A DNA stretch of 53,445 bases, from assembly GCA_040755155.1 (NCBI GenBank), contig JBFMBP010000158.1:1-53445 (forward strand), given 5' to 3'. The notes under the pieces are model-generated. The model did not search any database. It saw nothing but the letters and a program-made list of their open reading frames with translations, and was not told where the DNA came from. Made by a program: the position numbers and the translations under genes. Position 1 is the first letter of the stretch; every line of letters begins with the position of its first letter. The stretch is from Candidatus Omnitrophota bacterium (GTDB lineage: Bacteria > Hinthialibacterota > Hinthialibacteria > Hinthialibacterales > Hinthialibacteraceae). This document shows, piece after piece, positions 27,199-37,000 of this stretch.

Positions 27199-27291
27199 TA
27201 CACTATTCCATGTACGACAGGCCGCGTGATTCTCTAGCCGGGCCGACGCCGCGCCCCCAACGCTTTTGTTTTGGCAGGAACGCTTCTCGAT

Positions 27292-28467
27292 TCACGAAAC
27301 CAGCGGCGGATCTTTTTCTCCGTAATATTGTAATGCAAATAACGCCAAATCGTCCGGCTTTTTGTTTTGTTTGACAAACGCATCCGCTTCTTGCATAACG
27401 TCCGTCAAAATCGAAGGCAACGTTCGGCCATAGGAATTGACGATTCGCCGCACCAGGCGCTCTTCGCCGAAAAACTGGCGCTCTTCATCTCGAAGTTCCA
27501 CAATTCCGTCCGTATAGCATATAAGCAGATCGCCTTCTTTCAATAGGAAAGAAATTTCATCGAAATCGTTGCTCTCGGAAGCGCCTAAAGGCATTCCCTT
27601 TTCGGATTGTAGCCATTCCATATCCCGCGCGTTCGCGTGCACGACGAAAGGCGGCGCATGGCCGGCGCTGGAGTAGACGAGCGTTTTTTCTTCTAAATCG
27701 AGAAGAGCATAAAACATAGTAACCATATAGCCTTGAGGGATATGGCGCTCCAGCGCCTCGTTCATGACGGTCATAACGGTTTTCGGCCGCTGCACAGCGC
27801 CGACGAACATGCGGAGGATTTGCATAGTAATGGCCATGACGAGAGCGGCGGGACTGCCGTGACCGACGACGTCGCCGATGCAAAACGCCCATTTGTTGCG
27901 GTCGAGTTCGAGGATATCGTAGAAATCGCCGCCCGCTCGACCGCACGGCTCGTAATGCGCAGCAATCTGAAAACCGGGATAGGAGGGTACGATCTTGGGC
28001 AATAACGAGCGTTGGATCTGTCCGACGGTGCGAAATTCGTCGTCCAACATGCGATATTCCTTCAACAAGCGGCGGTGCAATTCCTGGATGCGCAGCATGG
28101 CGTTGATGCGGGCGATTACCTCATCGCTGCGCACGGGCTTGATGACGTATTCGTCGGCGCCGCATTCGACGCCTTTTTGAATATCGGGGAACCGCGTCAT
28201 CAGAATCACCGGGATGAAGTCGCCGACGTAATATCGCTTCAACCAATGGCATAATTCATAGCCGTTCATTCCGCTCAACGAGGCGTCCGCCAGCACGATG
28301 TTGATGGCGGCGGCGCGGCATACGCGCAAAGCGTCATCCCCATCGGATGCCGGCGCAACATCGAAGCCGGCGTGAGAGAGCACGTCGCATAGCCATTCCA
28401 GAATCGTGGCTTCGCTCTCGGCGACGAGCACTTTCGCCTTCACGGAACCTGACTTAGGAGGCTTCAT
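27292..28467 (-). CDS. Response regulator with PP2C/SpoIIE (RsbU-like) phosphatase domain
   Basis: This 391-residue signalling protein has a receiver domain (about 12-128) with the phospho-acceptor Asp in IVLADASLSGMNGYEL, the Thr of ILMTRF and the Lys of VIKPVRS. The acidic pair after strand one is Glu-Ser-Glu rather than Asp-Asp. A linker helix leads to a PP2C/SpoIIE serine phosphatase (about 165-385) with the metal motifs GGDFYDI, GDVVGHG, YTDGIVE and DDLALFALQY. It probably dephosphorylates an anti-sigma-antagonist to steer a sigma-factor switch or a related stress pathway. GGAG lies 6 bases before the ATG, inside the end of the oligoendopeptidase gene. No anti-sigma gene is in the window. 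Confidence 0.93.
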   Translation of the reverse strand: MKPPKSGSVKAKVLVAESEATILEWLCDVLSHAGFDVAPASDGDDALRVCRAAAINIVLADASLSGMNGYELCHWLKRYYVGDFIPVILMTRFPDIQKGVECGADEYVIKPVRSDEVIARINAMLRIQELHRRLLKEYRMLDDEFRTVGQIQRSLLPKIVPSYPGFQIAAHYEPCGRAGGDFYDILELDRNKWAFCIGDVVGHGSPAALVMAITMQILRMFVGAVQRPKTVMTVMNEALERHIPQGYMVTMFYALLDLEEKTLVYSSAGHAPPFVVHANARDMEWLQSEKGMPLGASESNDFDEISFLLKEGDLLICYTDGIVELRDEERQFFGEERLVRRIVNSYGRTLPSILTDVMQEADAFVKQNKKPDDLALFALQYYGEKDPPLVS

Positions 28468-28472
28468 CCTCT

Positions 28473-30179
28473 TTACTCCGAAAGAGCGTTCAATTCTTTT
28501 TCCAACTCCAGCGCAAGAGGGCGGATCGTCGCTTCGGAAAAATCAAAGACGGCGCCCGCCGCTTCGAACAAGCGGGGCAGCGGACGGGAACCACCCAGGG
28601 ACAGAGCGGAACGGTATTGCTTCAACGCGCCGGAAGGATCCTGACGAAACCGGCGCCGCAATTGCAACGCGCCTAATTGAGCGATTCCGTATTCAATATA
28701 ATAAAAGGGAACGCAAAACAGGTGCAATTGCTTTTGCCAGCTATATTCCCGCGCCGTTTCGCATCCTTCCCAATCCACTTCCTGGCCGAACCGGGTTTCC
28801 AATTCCAGCCAATATTGGCGGCGCTCCTCCGCGCTATGCTCGGGATGGGCGTAAAGCCAATGTTGAAAAGCGTCGATGCGCGCAATCCAGGGAAGGACTT
28901 TGACGATGCCTTCCAGAAGATTTCTTTTGGCTCGCGCCGTCTCCGCTTCCGGATAGAAGACATCGAAAGAATCGGAACCGAACAACTCCATCGACATGGA
29001 AGCCACTTCCGCGAATTCCAGGGGAGCGTCGCGATAGGCTAAGATTGGTTCCTCCCGAGCCGCCAGGGCGTGAAAGGCGTGTCCCGATTCGTGCAGCAGC
29101 GTTTCCACATCCCGCTGCAGCCCGGCCGCATTCATGAAGACGAATGGGCGCCGGACTTCTTCCAAAGTAGAGAGGTAGCCTCCCGGCGCTTTTCCTTTGC
29201 GGCTTTCCAAGTCCAGTTCGTTCCGGCGCTTCATCTCTTCGAATTGGAGAGAGAGATCGCCATTCAAACGGGCGAAGATTTTCCCCACTCCCGCGCCTAA
29301 TTGCTCCGCTTTCTCGAAAGGGCGCAAGGGCGGCCGTCCCAACGGATCCACCGCCAGGTCCCAAGGGCGCAGTTTCTCCACGCCCAAGAGCTGGCGCCTT
29401 CGCTCTCCCATCCGGCGCAGAATAGGAACAATCCATTTTTCCGCCGCTTCGTGAAAGCGAAGGCAGTCCTGGGGGGTGTAATCGAAGCGGCAATATAGAA
29501 GAAAGGCGTAATCCTGGAAATTGGAAAATCCGGCTTGGAGGGCGATGCGATGGCGTAACTTTATGAGCTGGCTGAAGATATCGTCCATCTCTTCGCGGTC
29601 TTGCAAGCGCCGTTCGCTCGAACGTTCCCAAGCTTGCTGGCGGAGGCCGCGATCCAATTCTTCCAGATATTTCTCCATCTGAGGCATGGTCCGTTCTTCG
29701 CCGTTGAACGGTACCGTCATGGCGCCGCATAATTTTTGGTAGCGCTGGCTGAGTTTGGCTTCTTCCGTTTGCAAAGGAATATTCTCTTCGCGAAAAATAT
29801 CTACAGCCGCCTGGATAGCGCGGTCCAGGACTTCGTATCGTTCCCTGGGAAGCGCTTTCCGATGCGGGGAAGCTAAATAACGCTCGTTCAAGCGATGCCA
29901 GCAGGGTTTGCAAAGGGGATCGATGGTTTCGAGGAATTCAAGATATCGGCGCTCCTTTTCCGCATCGCCGGTATCGCAGGTCATGGCGATATAGCGGCGC
30001 GTCCGTTCTTCGCTCAGGCAGGAGGCCAATTCGCTGTGATCGAGAAGCCAATGCTCCAGCTCAGGCGGCGAGACAATCTCGCGTTCCAACAATTGCTGGA
30101 ACAGCGGTTCGATCCAATCCCATGCGCTCAGTTCCGCCGTCTCGGGAACGAAGCGGCGGGGGAATTCTTTATCCGTCAT
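28473..30179 (-). CDS. M3 family oligoendopeptidase (PepF-like)
   Basis: This 568-residue zinc metallopeptidase has the length expected for M3B oligoendopeptidases. The zinc motif is HESGHAFHAL (His363, Glu364, His367), and the third ligand is expected in the FAEVASMSMELFG helix (Glu about 391). Late residues PFYYIEYGIAQLGALQLRR match the family's substrate-binding helix. It has no signal peptide, so it cuts short peptides in the cytoplasm. The next gene begins 5 bases after its stop and the previous one ends 8 bases before its start, so they form one operon. Confidence 0.92.
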   Translation of the reverse strand: MTDKEFPRRFVPETAELSAWDWIEPLFQQLLEREIVSPPELEHWLLDHSELASCLSEERTRRYIAMTCDTGDAEKERRYLEFLETIDPLCKPCWHRLNERYLASPHRKALPRERYEVLDRAIQAAVDIFREENIPLQTEEAKLSQRYQKLCGAMTVPFNGEERTMPQMEKYLEELDRGLRQQAWERSSERRLQDREEMDDIFSQLIKLRHRIALQAGFSNFQDYAFLLYCRFDYTPQDCLRFHEAAEKWIVPILRRMGERRRQLLGVEKLRPWDLAVDPLGRPPLRPFEKAEQLGAGVGKIFARLNGDLSLQFEEMKRRNELDLESRKGKAPGGYLSTLEEVRRPFVFMNAAGLQRDVETLLHESGHAFHALAAREEPILAYRDAPLEFAEVASMSMELFGSDSFDVFYPEAETARAKRNLLEGIVKVLPWIARIDAFQHWLYAHPEHSAEERRQYWLELETRFGQEVDWEGCETAREYSWQKQLHLFCVPFYYIEYGIAQLGALQLRRRFRQDPSGALKQYRSALSLGGSRPLPRLFEAAGAVFDFSEATIRPLALELEKELNALSE

Positions 30180-30187
30180 CGTTCGTT

Positions 30188-30424
30188 TTATTTCTCCGAA
30201 TCGTTTTTCTCTTCCTTAGCGCCGTTCTCATCTCCGGCGGCGCGGGCGGCTTCCGCCATTTGTTTCATTCGCAAGTAATGCCGCCATATCCGATCGCGCG
30301 CGCCAGGATGAATCTCCTCCAAATATTCTAAAATGGATTGAAGCGCCCAACTATTGCTCAAGACGACGTCAAGCAGGGGAACTTGCTTTTCTTTCCACGA
30401 ATCCGATGAATTTTTCCCGGACAT
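30188..30424 (-). CDS. Small hydrophilic protein of unknown function
   Basis: This 78-residue protein has a helical middle (DVVLSNSWALQSILEYLEEI) and a Glu/Lys-rich tail (AGDENGAKEEKNDSEK). No family is recognised. It is the first gene of the operon with the oligoendopeptidase, ends 8 bases before it, and has AAGGA about 8 bases before the ATG, so it is probably a real gene. Confidence 0.65.
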   Translation of the reverse strand: MSGKNSSDSWKEKQVPLLDVVLSNSWALQSILEYLEEIHPGARDRIWRHYLRMKQMAEAARAAGDENGAKEEKNDSEK

Positions 30425-30649
30425 ATTTCTGATCCTTACTAGGGAAATCTCCTTTTTCGACTTATTATCGCTTTCCTCCGCCGCGATGGGGAGATGCGCA
30501 CATGGAACAATGGGAAGGATTCAAGCCCATGCTCCATCCTTCTTCCAGAGGGAGAGAAATAGGTTGCGCAACGCTAACCCATCGAGCGACAGGAATAAAA
30601 TACAATAGGCGGCGGCGAAAAGTAAGATGAATCGCGAACAGCTCGAGCG

Positions 30650-31318
30650 TCAATCCAAAGAGGGCATAAGAGGATTCGCATCTTCTTCCGTGGGCGGCGA
30701 GGATGCCTTGATTTGTTCCATGATCTTTTCCTTCTCGGCGATTTTGGCTTCCAAATCGTTCACCACGGCGGTGATTTTTTCGATTTCAGCCGCATAACGT
30801 TCCTTTTTCCTTTGGACTTCTTCTTTTTGCTTTTTTTGCAAAGAGAGGTCCTGAAATAAAAAATAGGCAGCTGCCAGCAAAGTCGCCAGGAGAACGATCA
30901 CGGCAATTAGGCCAAATCCGAGCAACACAAATAGAATTACGAATACGATTCCCACTAAAAACAACAAGAAAGAATTCACACCGGGAAGAATGGTCGGCGC
31001 CAGGGTGGCGATTTGCGTTTGATAAGTTTGTATGTTTTCTTTATATTCGTCTCGCTTGGAACGAAATTGTTTCAATTCCTCTTCCATAGCCGAGAGATCG
31101 ACTTTTTTCTCTTTGGGCTTATCCGTCAAACCGCGCCGGGCTTCATCGATCAACTGTTCCAGCTTATTGATATTGTATTTTGTTTCCCCGGCCAACGAAT
31201 TCAGCGCGACGATAAAATCCTCTTGCGCTCCCGATTCGACCGATTTTAAAAGTCCTTCGGCAAATGGAATTTCGTTTCGGTGAACTTTAAAAGCAAGATT
31301 AAACGCCGCACTCTTCAT
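30650..31318 (-). CDS. Coiled-coil membrane protein of unknown function
   Basis: This 222-residue protein has a central pair of membrane helices (about 120-165; GVNSFLLFLVGIVFVILF, then LIAVIVLLATLLAAAYFLF) flanked by Lys/Glu-rich coiled coils (about 50-110 and 170-210). The two helices make a hairpin, so both coils probably lie on the same side. The layout resembles scaffold or envelope-shape proteins, but no family can be named. The ribosome site is weak. It stands about 225 bases upstream of the oligoendopeptidase operon. Confidence 0.65.
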   Translation of the reverse strand: MKSAAFNLAFKVHRNEIPFAEGLLKSVESGAQEDFIVALNSLAGETKYNINKLEQLIDEARRGLTDKPKEKKVDLSAMEEELKQFRSKRDEYKENIQTYQTQIATLAPTILPGVNSFLLFLVGIVFVILFVLLGFGLIAVIVLLATLLAAAYFLFQDLSLQKKQKEEVQRKKERYAAEIEKITAVVNDLEAKIAEKEKIMEQIKASSPPTEEDANPLMPSLD

Positions 31319-31746
31319 GCGTCCGACTTTCTACATTCTATTTTTGTCGACCTGCCGTTCGATAGCAATTGGATATTTTTTCTCGAATCAAAAGCGTCCA
31401 AAACGCTCTTTTACGATTTTTCCCCGCCGCCAAGTTGAAATTCGAATAAAACGAATCCATTGATAACATAAAACGTATAGAAAATCAAAGGATATCTCGA
31501 ATTTCTATTACATTGTATAGCATATTATTTCAGAAAGTTACGCGTTTGACAAGGCGATAGGGGGCGTCTTTCATTTTTTAAAAAAAGAGCCGCGTCCACC
31601 CCTAATATAATAAACAAAAAAACTCCGATTTTCTCTTGCAGTGCTGGAAGAGTCGTCGGAGCGCAATGATAAAAAGCCGCTTTTCGCAACGCTAGGCGCC
31701 GCGTTTCAGCGAAGACGTTCAAACAACGAAAATATATTTTGAAATG
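31319..31746. other. AT-rich intergenic region with the HU terminator
   Basis: About 428 bases between the coiled-coil gene and the HU gene. It contains the terminator at 31616-31661, an AAAAGCGT...ACGCTCTTTT near-palindrome at about 31390-31412 and long A/T tracts. Short minus-strand frames here lack ribosome sites and domains. No RNA gene was recognised. Confidence 0.4.
31616..31661 (-). terminator. Rho-independent terminator of the HU gene
   Basis: On the minus strand CTCCGA pairs with TCGGAG (31656-31661 with 31623-31628), with an inner CTCTT/AAGAG stem. A run of seven T follows (A7 at 31616-31622 on the plus strand). It lies about 86 bases after the HU stop. Confidence 0.75.
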
Positions 31747-32076
31747 TCAGCCAAGAACCGCGTCTTTACACGCTTTGGCGACGCGGAATTTTACCACCGT
31801 CTTGGCCGGAATCTTGATCGCTTCGCCCGTCGCCGGATTGCGTCCCGTTCTGGCTTTGCGTTTAACCAGCACCAGTTTGCCGAAGCCGGGAATCGTGAAT
31901 CCTTTTTTGGCTTCCTTATAACCGACGGCGGCCAGCTCGTCGAACATCTCGCCAACCTGTTTCTTGGTTATCCCGATTTTCTCCGCCAAGTGAGCTATCA
32001 ACTGGCTTTTCGTCAACGGCTTTTTTCCTGTCGGCGCTTTTTTGGCTGTTGCTTTGGGAGCAGCGGCTTTCTTCAT
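31747..32076 (-). CDS. hup: HU-family DNA-binding protein with Lys/Ala N-terminal tail
   Basis: This 109-residue histone-like protein bends and compacts DNA as a dimer. The HU fold starts at about residue 20 (LTKSQLIAHLAEKIGIT), with the GFGKLVLVKRKARTGRNPATG arm that enters the minor groove. Before it lies an 18-residue tail of Lys, Ala and Pro (KKAAAPKATAKKAPTGKK), similar in style to tailed HU proteins; such tails can add DNA contacts. The tail is odd but not unique. AAGGAGATAT lies 7 bases before the ATG, one of the best ribosome sites in the window, so high expression is likely. Confidence 0.95.
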   Translation of the reverse strand: MKKAAAPKATAKKAPTGKKPLTKSQLIAHLAEKIGITKKQVGEMFDELAAVGYKEAKKGFTIPGFGKLVLVKRKARTGRNPATGEAIKIPAKTVVKFRVAKACKDAVLG

Positions 32077-32203
32077 TTCATATCTCCTTTAGTAATTATG
32101 TTACATCGAATGTAATCTATTCAAAAACGGAATAAAGGTCAAGCGAAATTTTCAAAAAAACCGATTTTTTTTAGGAAATTCAACCTTTTTCTTAAAAAAA
32201 CAC

Positions 32204-33568
32204 CTAAAATAGGCCATTTTTCCGCAAAATGCCGTTCGTTTCCGCCGCGAAGCGTTCCAATCGCCGTATCTCTTCTTGAGTAAACCTCCGCAGTCTCCAA
32301 GGCGTTAACGAGTTGTTGTGAAGCAGGGGATCGCTGCGATGGTCGATGACGAAATCGTCTGTTTTTCTCTCGAAAAGAGGCGTCCCCGGGATGGGGGATA
32401 TCATGGCGATTCTAATTTCGCTGCCGCACTCCGCCGCGAGCCGGCAAGCCTCCCACGCCGATTCGGGACTTTGTCCCGGCAAGCCGAGTAGGAGATACGT
32501 CCCCACTTCGCGGGCGCTGAAACCCGCGTCCAACAAAAGGCGCATGACGCGGCGATAGTCTTCGGTATCGACCTTGGAGCCTGTCTCGCGCTGTAGGCTG
32601 GGTTGCGCGGTTTCCAAACCTAGCCGAATGGTAACGAAACCGGCGCGTTTCAACATTCGGGATGTTTCCTCATCGATCTGCCGCACATGAAGCGCGTTTG
32701 GAGTATGAAAGCGCGCTTTTACGCGCCGGCGCAGGCATTCTTCCATGAGAGGCAGAAAGTGCTTTTCCCGATTTATCAACAAAGCGTCGTCATAGAAAAC
32801 TAAATCCGTTGCGTGAAATTCCTTAACGCATCGTTCTATGGAATCCGCCGCCGCTTCCATGGGATACTGGATGAACTGCGGCCAGAGTGAATGCGTGGCG
32901 CAATAGGCGCAACGGCAGGGGCAACCGATTGAAGTAACGAGAGGAAGGCAGGAATCGCCCCGCAAAAGGTCGTAGGCGGGTTCGATCCATGTCTTTCCAT
33001 CGCCGTAAGATTCCGTTTTACCGCCGACGGCGGCGGCGATGCGGTTGACGATTTCCGGCCAATGCCTCCCTGTTATTATGGCGTCGGCGCCGGAATGGAT
33101 TTCAGCATGGCCGCGGCATAAGGCGGCGTACACTCCGCCGAGAATGACGCAGGCTTTGGGAAAAACGCGGCGCATCATGCATATCGCTTCCTCCGCTCCC
33201 GGATACCAATACGTCATCATGCAGGGAATCAAAATTACATCCGGAACTGCCATCTCTCGCAGGCTTTTTTCAACAACATCTATAGGAACGCCATAGCGTT
33301 TGAATTCGCGGGGAATGAAGCGAACGGCGGGCGGCGCAGGAATGGCTTCCCGGTAGTAATGACCTGCGCCAAAAGGATTTAAGCGATGGCGTTTGGGTTT
33401 GGCGCAGCCTGGAATCTCTTGCAAACGCCGGTCGAGGCAATCGTACAGTTCCACCTCCCAATCCAACCTTCGCAGCAACGAAGCCAGGCGCAAGAGATTG
33501 AGCGGCCGCGTCCAATGGTCGAACGCGGCGAAATCGGCGATCCAAGGATTGAATAACAGAGCTCGCAT
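32204..33568 (-). CDS. B12-binding-domain radical SAM protein
   Basis: This protein of about 454 residues has a radical SAM core with the cluster motif SIGCPCRCAYCATH (C-x3-C-x2-C) and later strands such as LVFYDDALLIN, RLGLETAQPSLQRETGS and GTYLLLGLPGQSPES. The N-terminal part (about 1-170) resembles the cobalamin-binding Rossmann domain, with DVILIPCMMTYWYPGAEEAI and CVILGGVYAALC, but a clear DxHxxG is absent. Members of this B12-radical SAM class methylate or rearrange diverse substrates; the target is unknown. The start is taken at 33568, with weak upstream GGA; a frame from 33634 adds a 22-residue piece without a ribosome site. It is divergent from the giant-protein operon. Confidence 0.83.
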   Translation of the reverse strand: MRALLFNPWIADFAAFDHWTRPLNLLRLASLLRRLDWEVELYDCLDRRLQEIPGCAKPKRHRLNPFGAGHYYREAIPAPPAVRFIPREFKRYGVPIDVVEKSLREMAVPDVILIPCMMTYWYPGAEEAICMMRRVFPKACVILGGVYAALCRGHAEIHSGADAIITGRHWPEIVNRIAAAVGGKTESYGDGKTWIEPAYDLLRGDSCLPLVTSIGCPCRCAYCATHSLWPQFIQYPMEAAADSIERCVKEFHATDLVFYDDALLINREKHFLPLMEECLRRRVKARFHTPNALHVRQIDEETSRMLKRAGFVTIRLGLETAQPSLQRETGSKVDTEDYRRVMRLLLDAGFSAREVGTYLLLGLPGQSPESAWEACRLAAECGSEIRIAMISPIPGTPLFERKTDDFVIDHRSDPLLHNNSLTPWRLRRFTQEEIRRLERFAAETNGILRKNGLF

Positions 33569-34027
33569 TCCATTCCAAAATTTCTTGCTCTTTTTCAGCT
33601 CTAGCCTCAAGAAAGAATCTATCTTCCCATCCAAATCGAAAAGATCGATGGAGCGCGGATATTACTAATCTGCATTGAGATTGGCGCTTCTCCATAAACG
33701 GTAAACGGTATTCAATTGGATAAAAGGGCGATAAATTTTTTCGTATTTTCTAAAATAAAATATTTGTTTTTCCGTTTTACTATGATAATGTATTCGCGAA
33801 TAAAATGTATTCTTTCTTTTCGTTTTGTTTTCATTTTTATTATACTATTTAACAAATTATATAACATACAATGCAATTTAATGGGATAATAAAGGCGTTT
33901 GAATCGAGGATGACTTTCTTTACTTGCTCCATAAATGGTTCAGGTGTACAGTTTTTTTTAGCCATCGCCGAAAAAGAAAATCGAAAAATTAAACCGATTT
34001 ATTCCAGACATCAAGGGAGATAATGGA
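33569..34027. other. AT-rich divergent control region of the giant-protein operon
   Basis: This gap of about 460 bases is very AT-rich, with TATTATACTATT-like stretches near 33840, so promoters for both directions are expected. No clear -35/-10 pair at 17 bp could be fixed. GGGAGA lies 8 bases before the ATG at 34028. No ORF or RNA gene was recognised. Confidence 0.4.
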
Positions 34028-37000
34028 ATGAAGTTCCGGACGGCGCATCATTTAATTAAACGGAGTCTACCTTTATTCACCGGCTTCATGGTTTTACTAA
34101 GCGCATGGGCGGCGGTCCTGCCTGATGCGATAGCGAAACCAAGCCTAATCCCCTACGGATCGCCACCCGGCGGCAGTTCCTACGAACAGGGACAACTCTT
34201 GGCGCAAATCATTTTGCCTACGCAGCCCAAATTAATCCTCACGCCATCGCCGACGCCTAAGATAATCATAGCGCCAACGATCAAACTGCCTACGATCGTA
34301 ATTCCGCCAACCAATACGCCGACGCCTGTTCCCATCTTCGACTTGGGCGTCAGCGGAGTCGTCGTCGATACGACGGCCATCGTCCATTCCATTGAGGGGA
34401 TGGATGTATTGCAAGGCAGTTATTCTATTTCCGTAAAAAATGCCCCGGTGGAGGCTATTCCCGTCAATATCCAGTACAACCTATTGGATTATAAAGGAGT
34501 ATCGCGCAAGTCGTGGAGGGATGCGAAAACGATTTCCAACAAGTTCCGTTTATCATCGTATACGGCATCCGTCCAATTTAGCGAAAAGGCGGCTACTACC
34601 GACGCTTTGCCGCTATCAACCTATTCATTGAGCATTCAAATCTCCGTGGGCGAATCCAAAGATCCTCTGATCGACGCCGCGCTTACAGGAGACAACATCG
34701 ATCCGGATCAAACCAATAATAAGGCTTCTTCCTCGGCGCAGAAAATTCTCCATCTTTCCGGAACTCTCGTTTTCGGCAATATCGCCACGACGATTACGAG
34801 TCTATCCAATTATAATTTTTCTCCCATTAAAATATCTGGAACTGGAAGTTGGAACAGCGCTATTCCCTTTTCTTTCACCGATTTAACCGTGGGACGCAAT
34901 AACGTGACGCTGGTGGCCGTCGTCTCCAGCGGCTCCGCCGCCTTCGAGCCGCCCAGCAATCCCTATACGCCTACGGCAAGCCGCTGGTCATATCAATACG
35001 CGAATGGCGTTTTGAATGCCAGCGGCGCTTTTGCGGATTTAGGCGCCGTTCTTCCCGACGGCGCCGCCTGGCGCAAAGCAGGAGTTAGTGAAATCTCCTT
35101 CTCGGAAGAACCGCTCAATCTTAACAACCAGAAACTGACGCAAACGCTGCAAATGGCTTCGGCGGAAGCAACCATCGCCGATCCGCTGATATGGATGAAC
35201 GAAGGGATTCCCATTATGGCGGCGGGAAACGGCCAGACTTTTTCTCCCGTCAAAGGCATTACCCTAATCGATCCAACGCCCATTTATCGTTTCGCGCCTC
35301 ATTTCAACGCGGGCTTTGGACCGGGAAAACGGCCAACGAACGACGGCTATCTCTCAGGCAACATAAAATTCGTAAACGATGTCCTCATTACTGAAAGGGG
35401 AATGCAGGCCGCCGCGTCGTCCGATTCCGCCGAGTATCTTTCCTCTTTCCCCTATAATGCGAAAACCCGGTTTCAGAATTTGAATTTCACTGTAGTGAAC
35501 GGCCATATACAAACAAATGCGTCTGATATTCAAATCGCCGACGTAGTCATGAACGCCTCAACGGGTCAATGCCAATCCACAGAGCCAATCACGGCCCTCT
35601 TCAATGCAAAAGGCTCTATCGATTCGGACGGGGCCGTCGTCGTCGACGCGGCGCTCGTCAACGAGTATTATCCACGCTTCAACACCTATACGTTCGATCC
35701 CATCAGCGCCGCCGTTTGGTATCAGCCGGGCTATGTTCTGCCTAAAGGGGGCGCCACGGACGACGGCGTCAACATCGCGGAATATCTTCAAGCCATGCGG
35801 GAGCGTGGGAAAGAGAGATTATATTCCTACGGCGATGTCCGGTTCAGCAAAGGATCGGATTTGTTCGCCGGCTTGAACGTCATGCCGGATGCCCTGCTGG
35901 GCCAAAACTTCAAAGTGGAAATCGACGGCAATCCTCTCGAATTGACCAACACGGAATGGACGAAGTTTTATATCCGCCCCGTTGGTTTTACGGGAGTCGT
36001 CGACGCCCAGAGTTCGACGAATAAAGTCGAAATCTACAACGATCCCGAATGCGATGGGCAAGGCTACCTCGTTACTATAACCTCTTTTGGCCAAGCCTAT
36101 CTGGATAACGATTCCGAAGGCTTGGATTCGACCATCGACGGTAAAATCGACATCCCCTGGCCGTCTTCCATCACGGTTCCCTTCGAGGATATGACTTTGA
36201 GTGGCTGCGGAAACTTCACGCAGGGTAAAATTCCCGCCGACGCCCAATCGGAGACGAAAACGCTCTCTTATTGGCAGGCGGATTTGCGGCTGCTCACTCT
36301 CGCCTTCGATCTGTTGACGGATTCTTCGCAGGATGACGAACGGACATTATGGGTAACCAGCAAGAACACGATTCCCCATCTCGGCGACGAACCGTCGATG
36401 CAGATCAACATTCGGCCTTGCGGGACTTTGCGGGAATCGCGCATCGAGAGTCCTTTGTTGACGACGTATGACGGCTTCACAACGACGGCGCAAAAAATCT
36501 ATCTCACGAATTGGGATGGAACCCATTCGCCGAACGGCTTCTACAGCATTGCGGGCGACTTGACGGTTTCGTTCTTCAATCCACCCAACATTCACGCCAT
36601 CGTGCGCGGAACGGTGGGCGAATTGGCGTCGGGCGATCCTTGGGCGGACCAAGACGATCCCGACGGCGACCGCGAAGGTTTTCCCTCGTCGTTCAGTTCG
36701 GGCGAATCGGACATTTCGGCGAAAATCGCCGATTACGTCGCGAAGAATCCTGTTACGGTTCAAACTCAATTCGCCAATTTAATCAACCTGGAATACACCC
36801 TTTCCTACAATAAGACGGATAAGGAGTTCAAATCCGACGAACCGCTCAACCACGATTTGATCGTCATGGACATCATATCCGCCGTGGAATATCTCAACGC
36901 ATCCAAGACGGAGATTAGTTTCGGCGTGGAAGTGGGCGGACTTCCCGAACTCAATCTCAGCAGCGCCGCCAGCGAATTCTCGGACGAAATATCCAATACT

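Noticed and set aside
30518-30537. GATTC-AAG-CATGCTCCAT similarity to 48569-48590 as a repeat family
   Set aside because: Short, imperfect match; the 10-base core also occurs as coding sequence in the pilins, so chance is likely.
34232-34414. Minus-strand ORF with Arg-rich repeats opposite the TP linker of gene A
   Set aside because: It is the shadow of the simple-sequence linker; no ribosome site, no domain, and the plus-strand gene is clearly coding.
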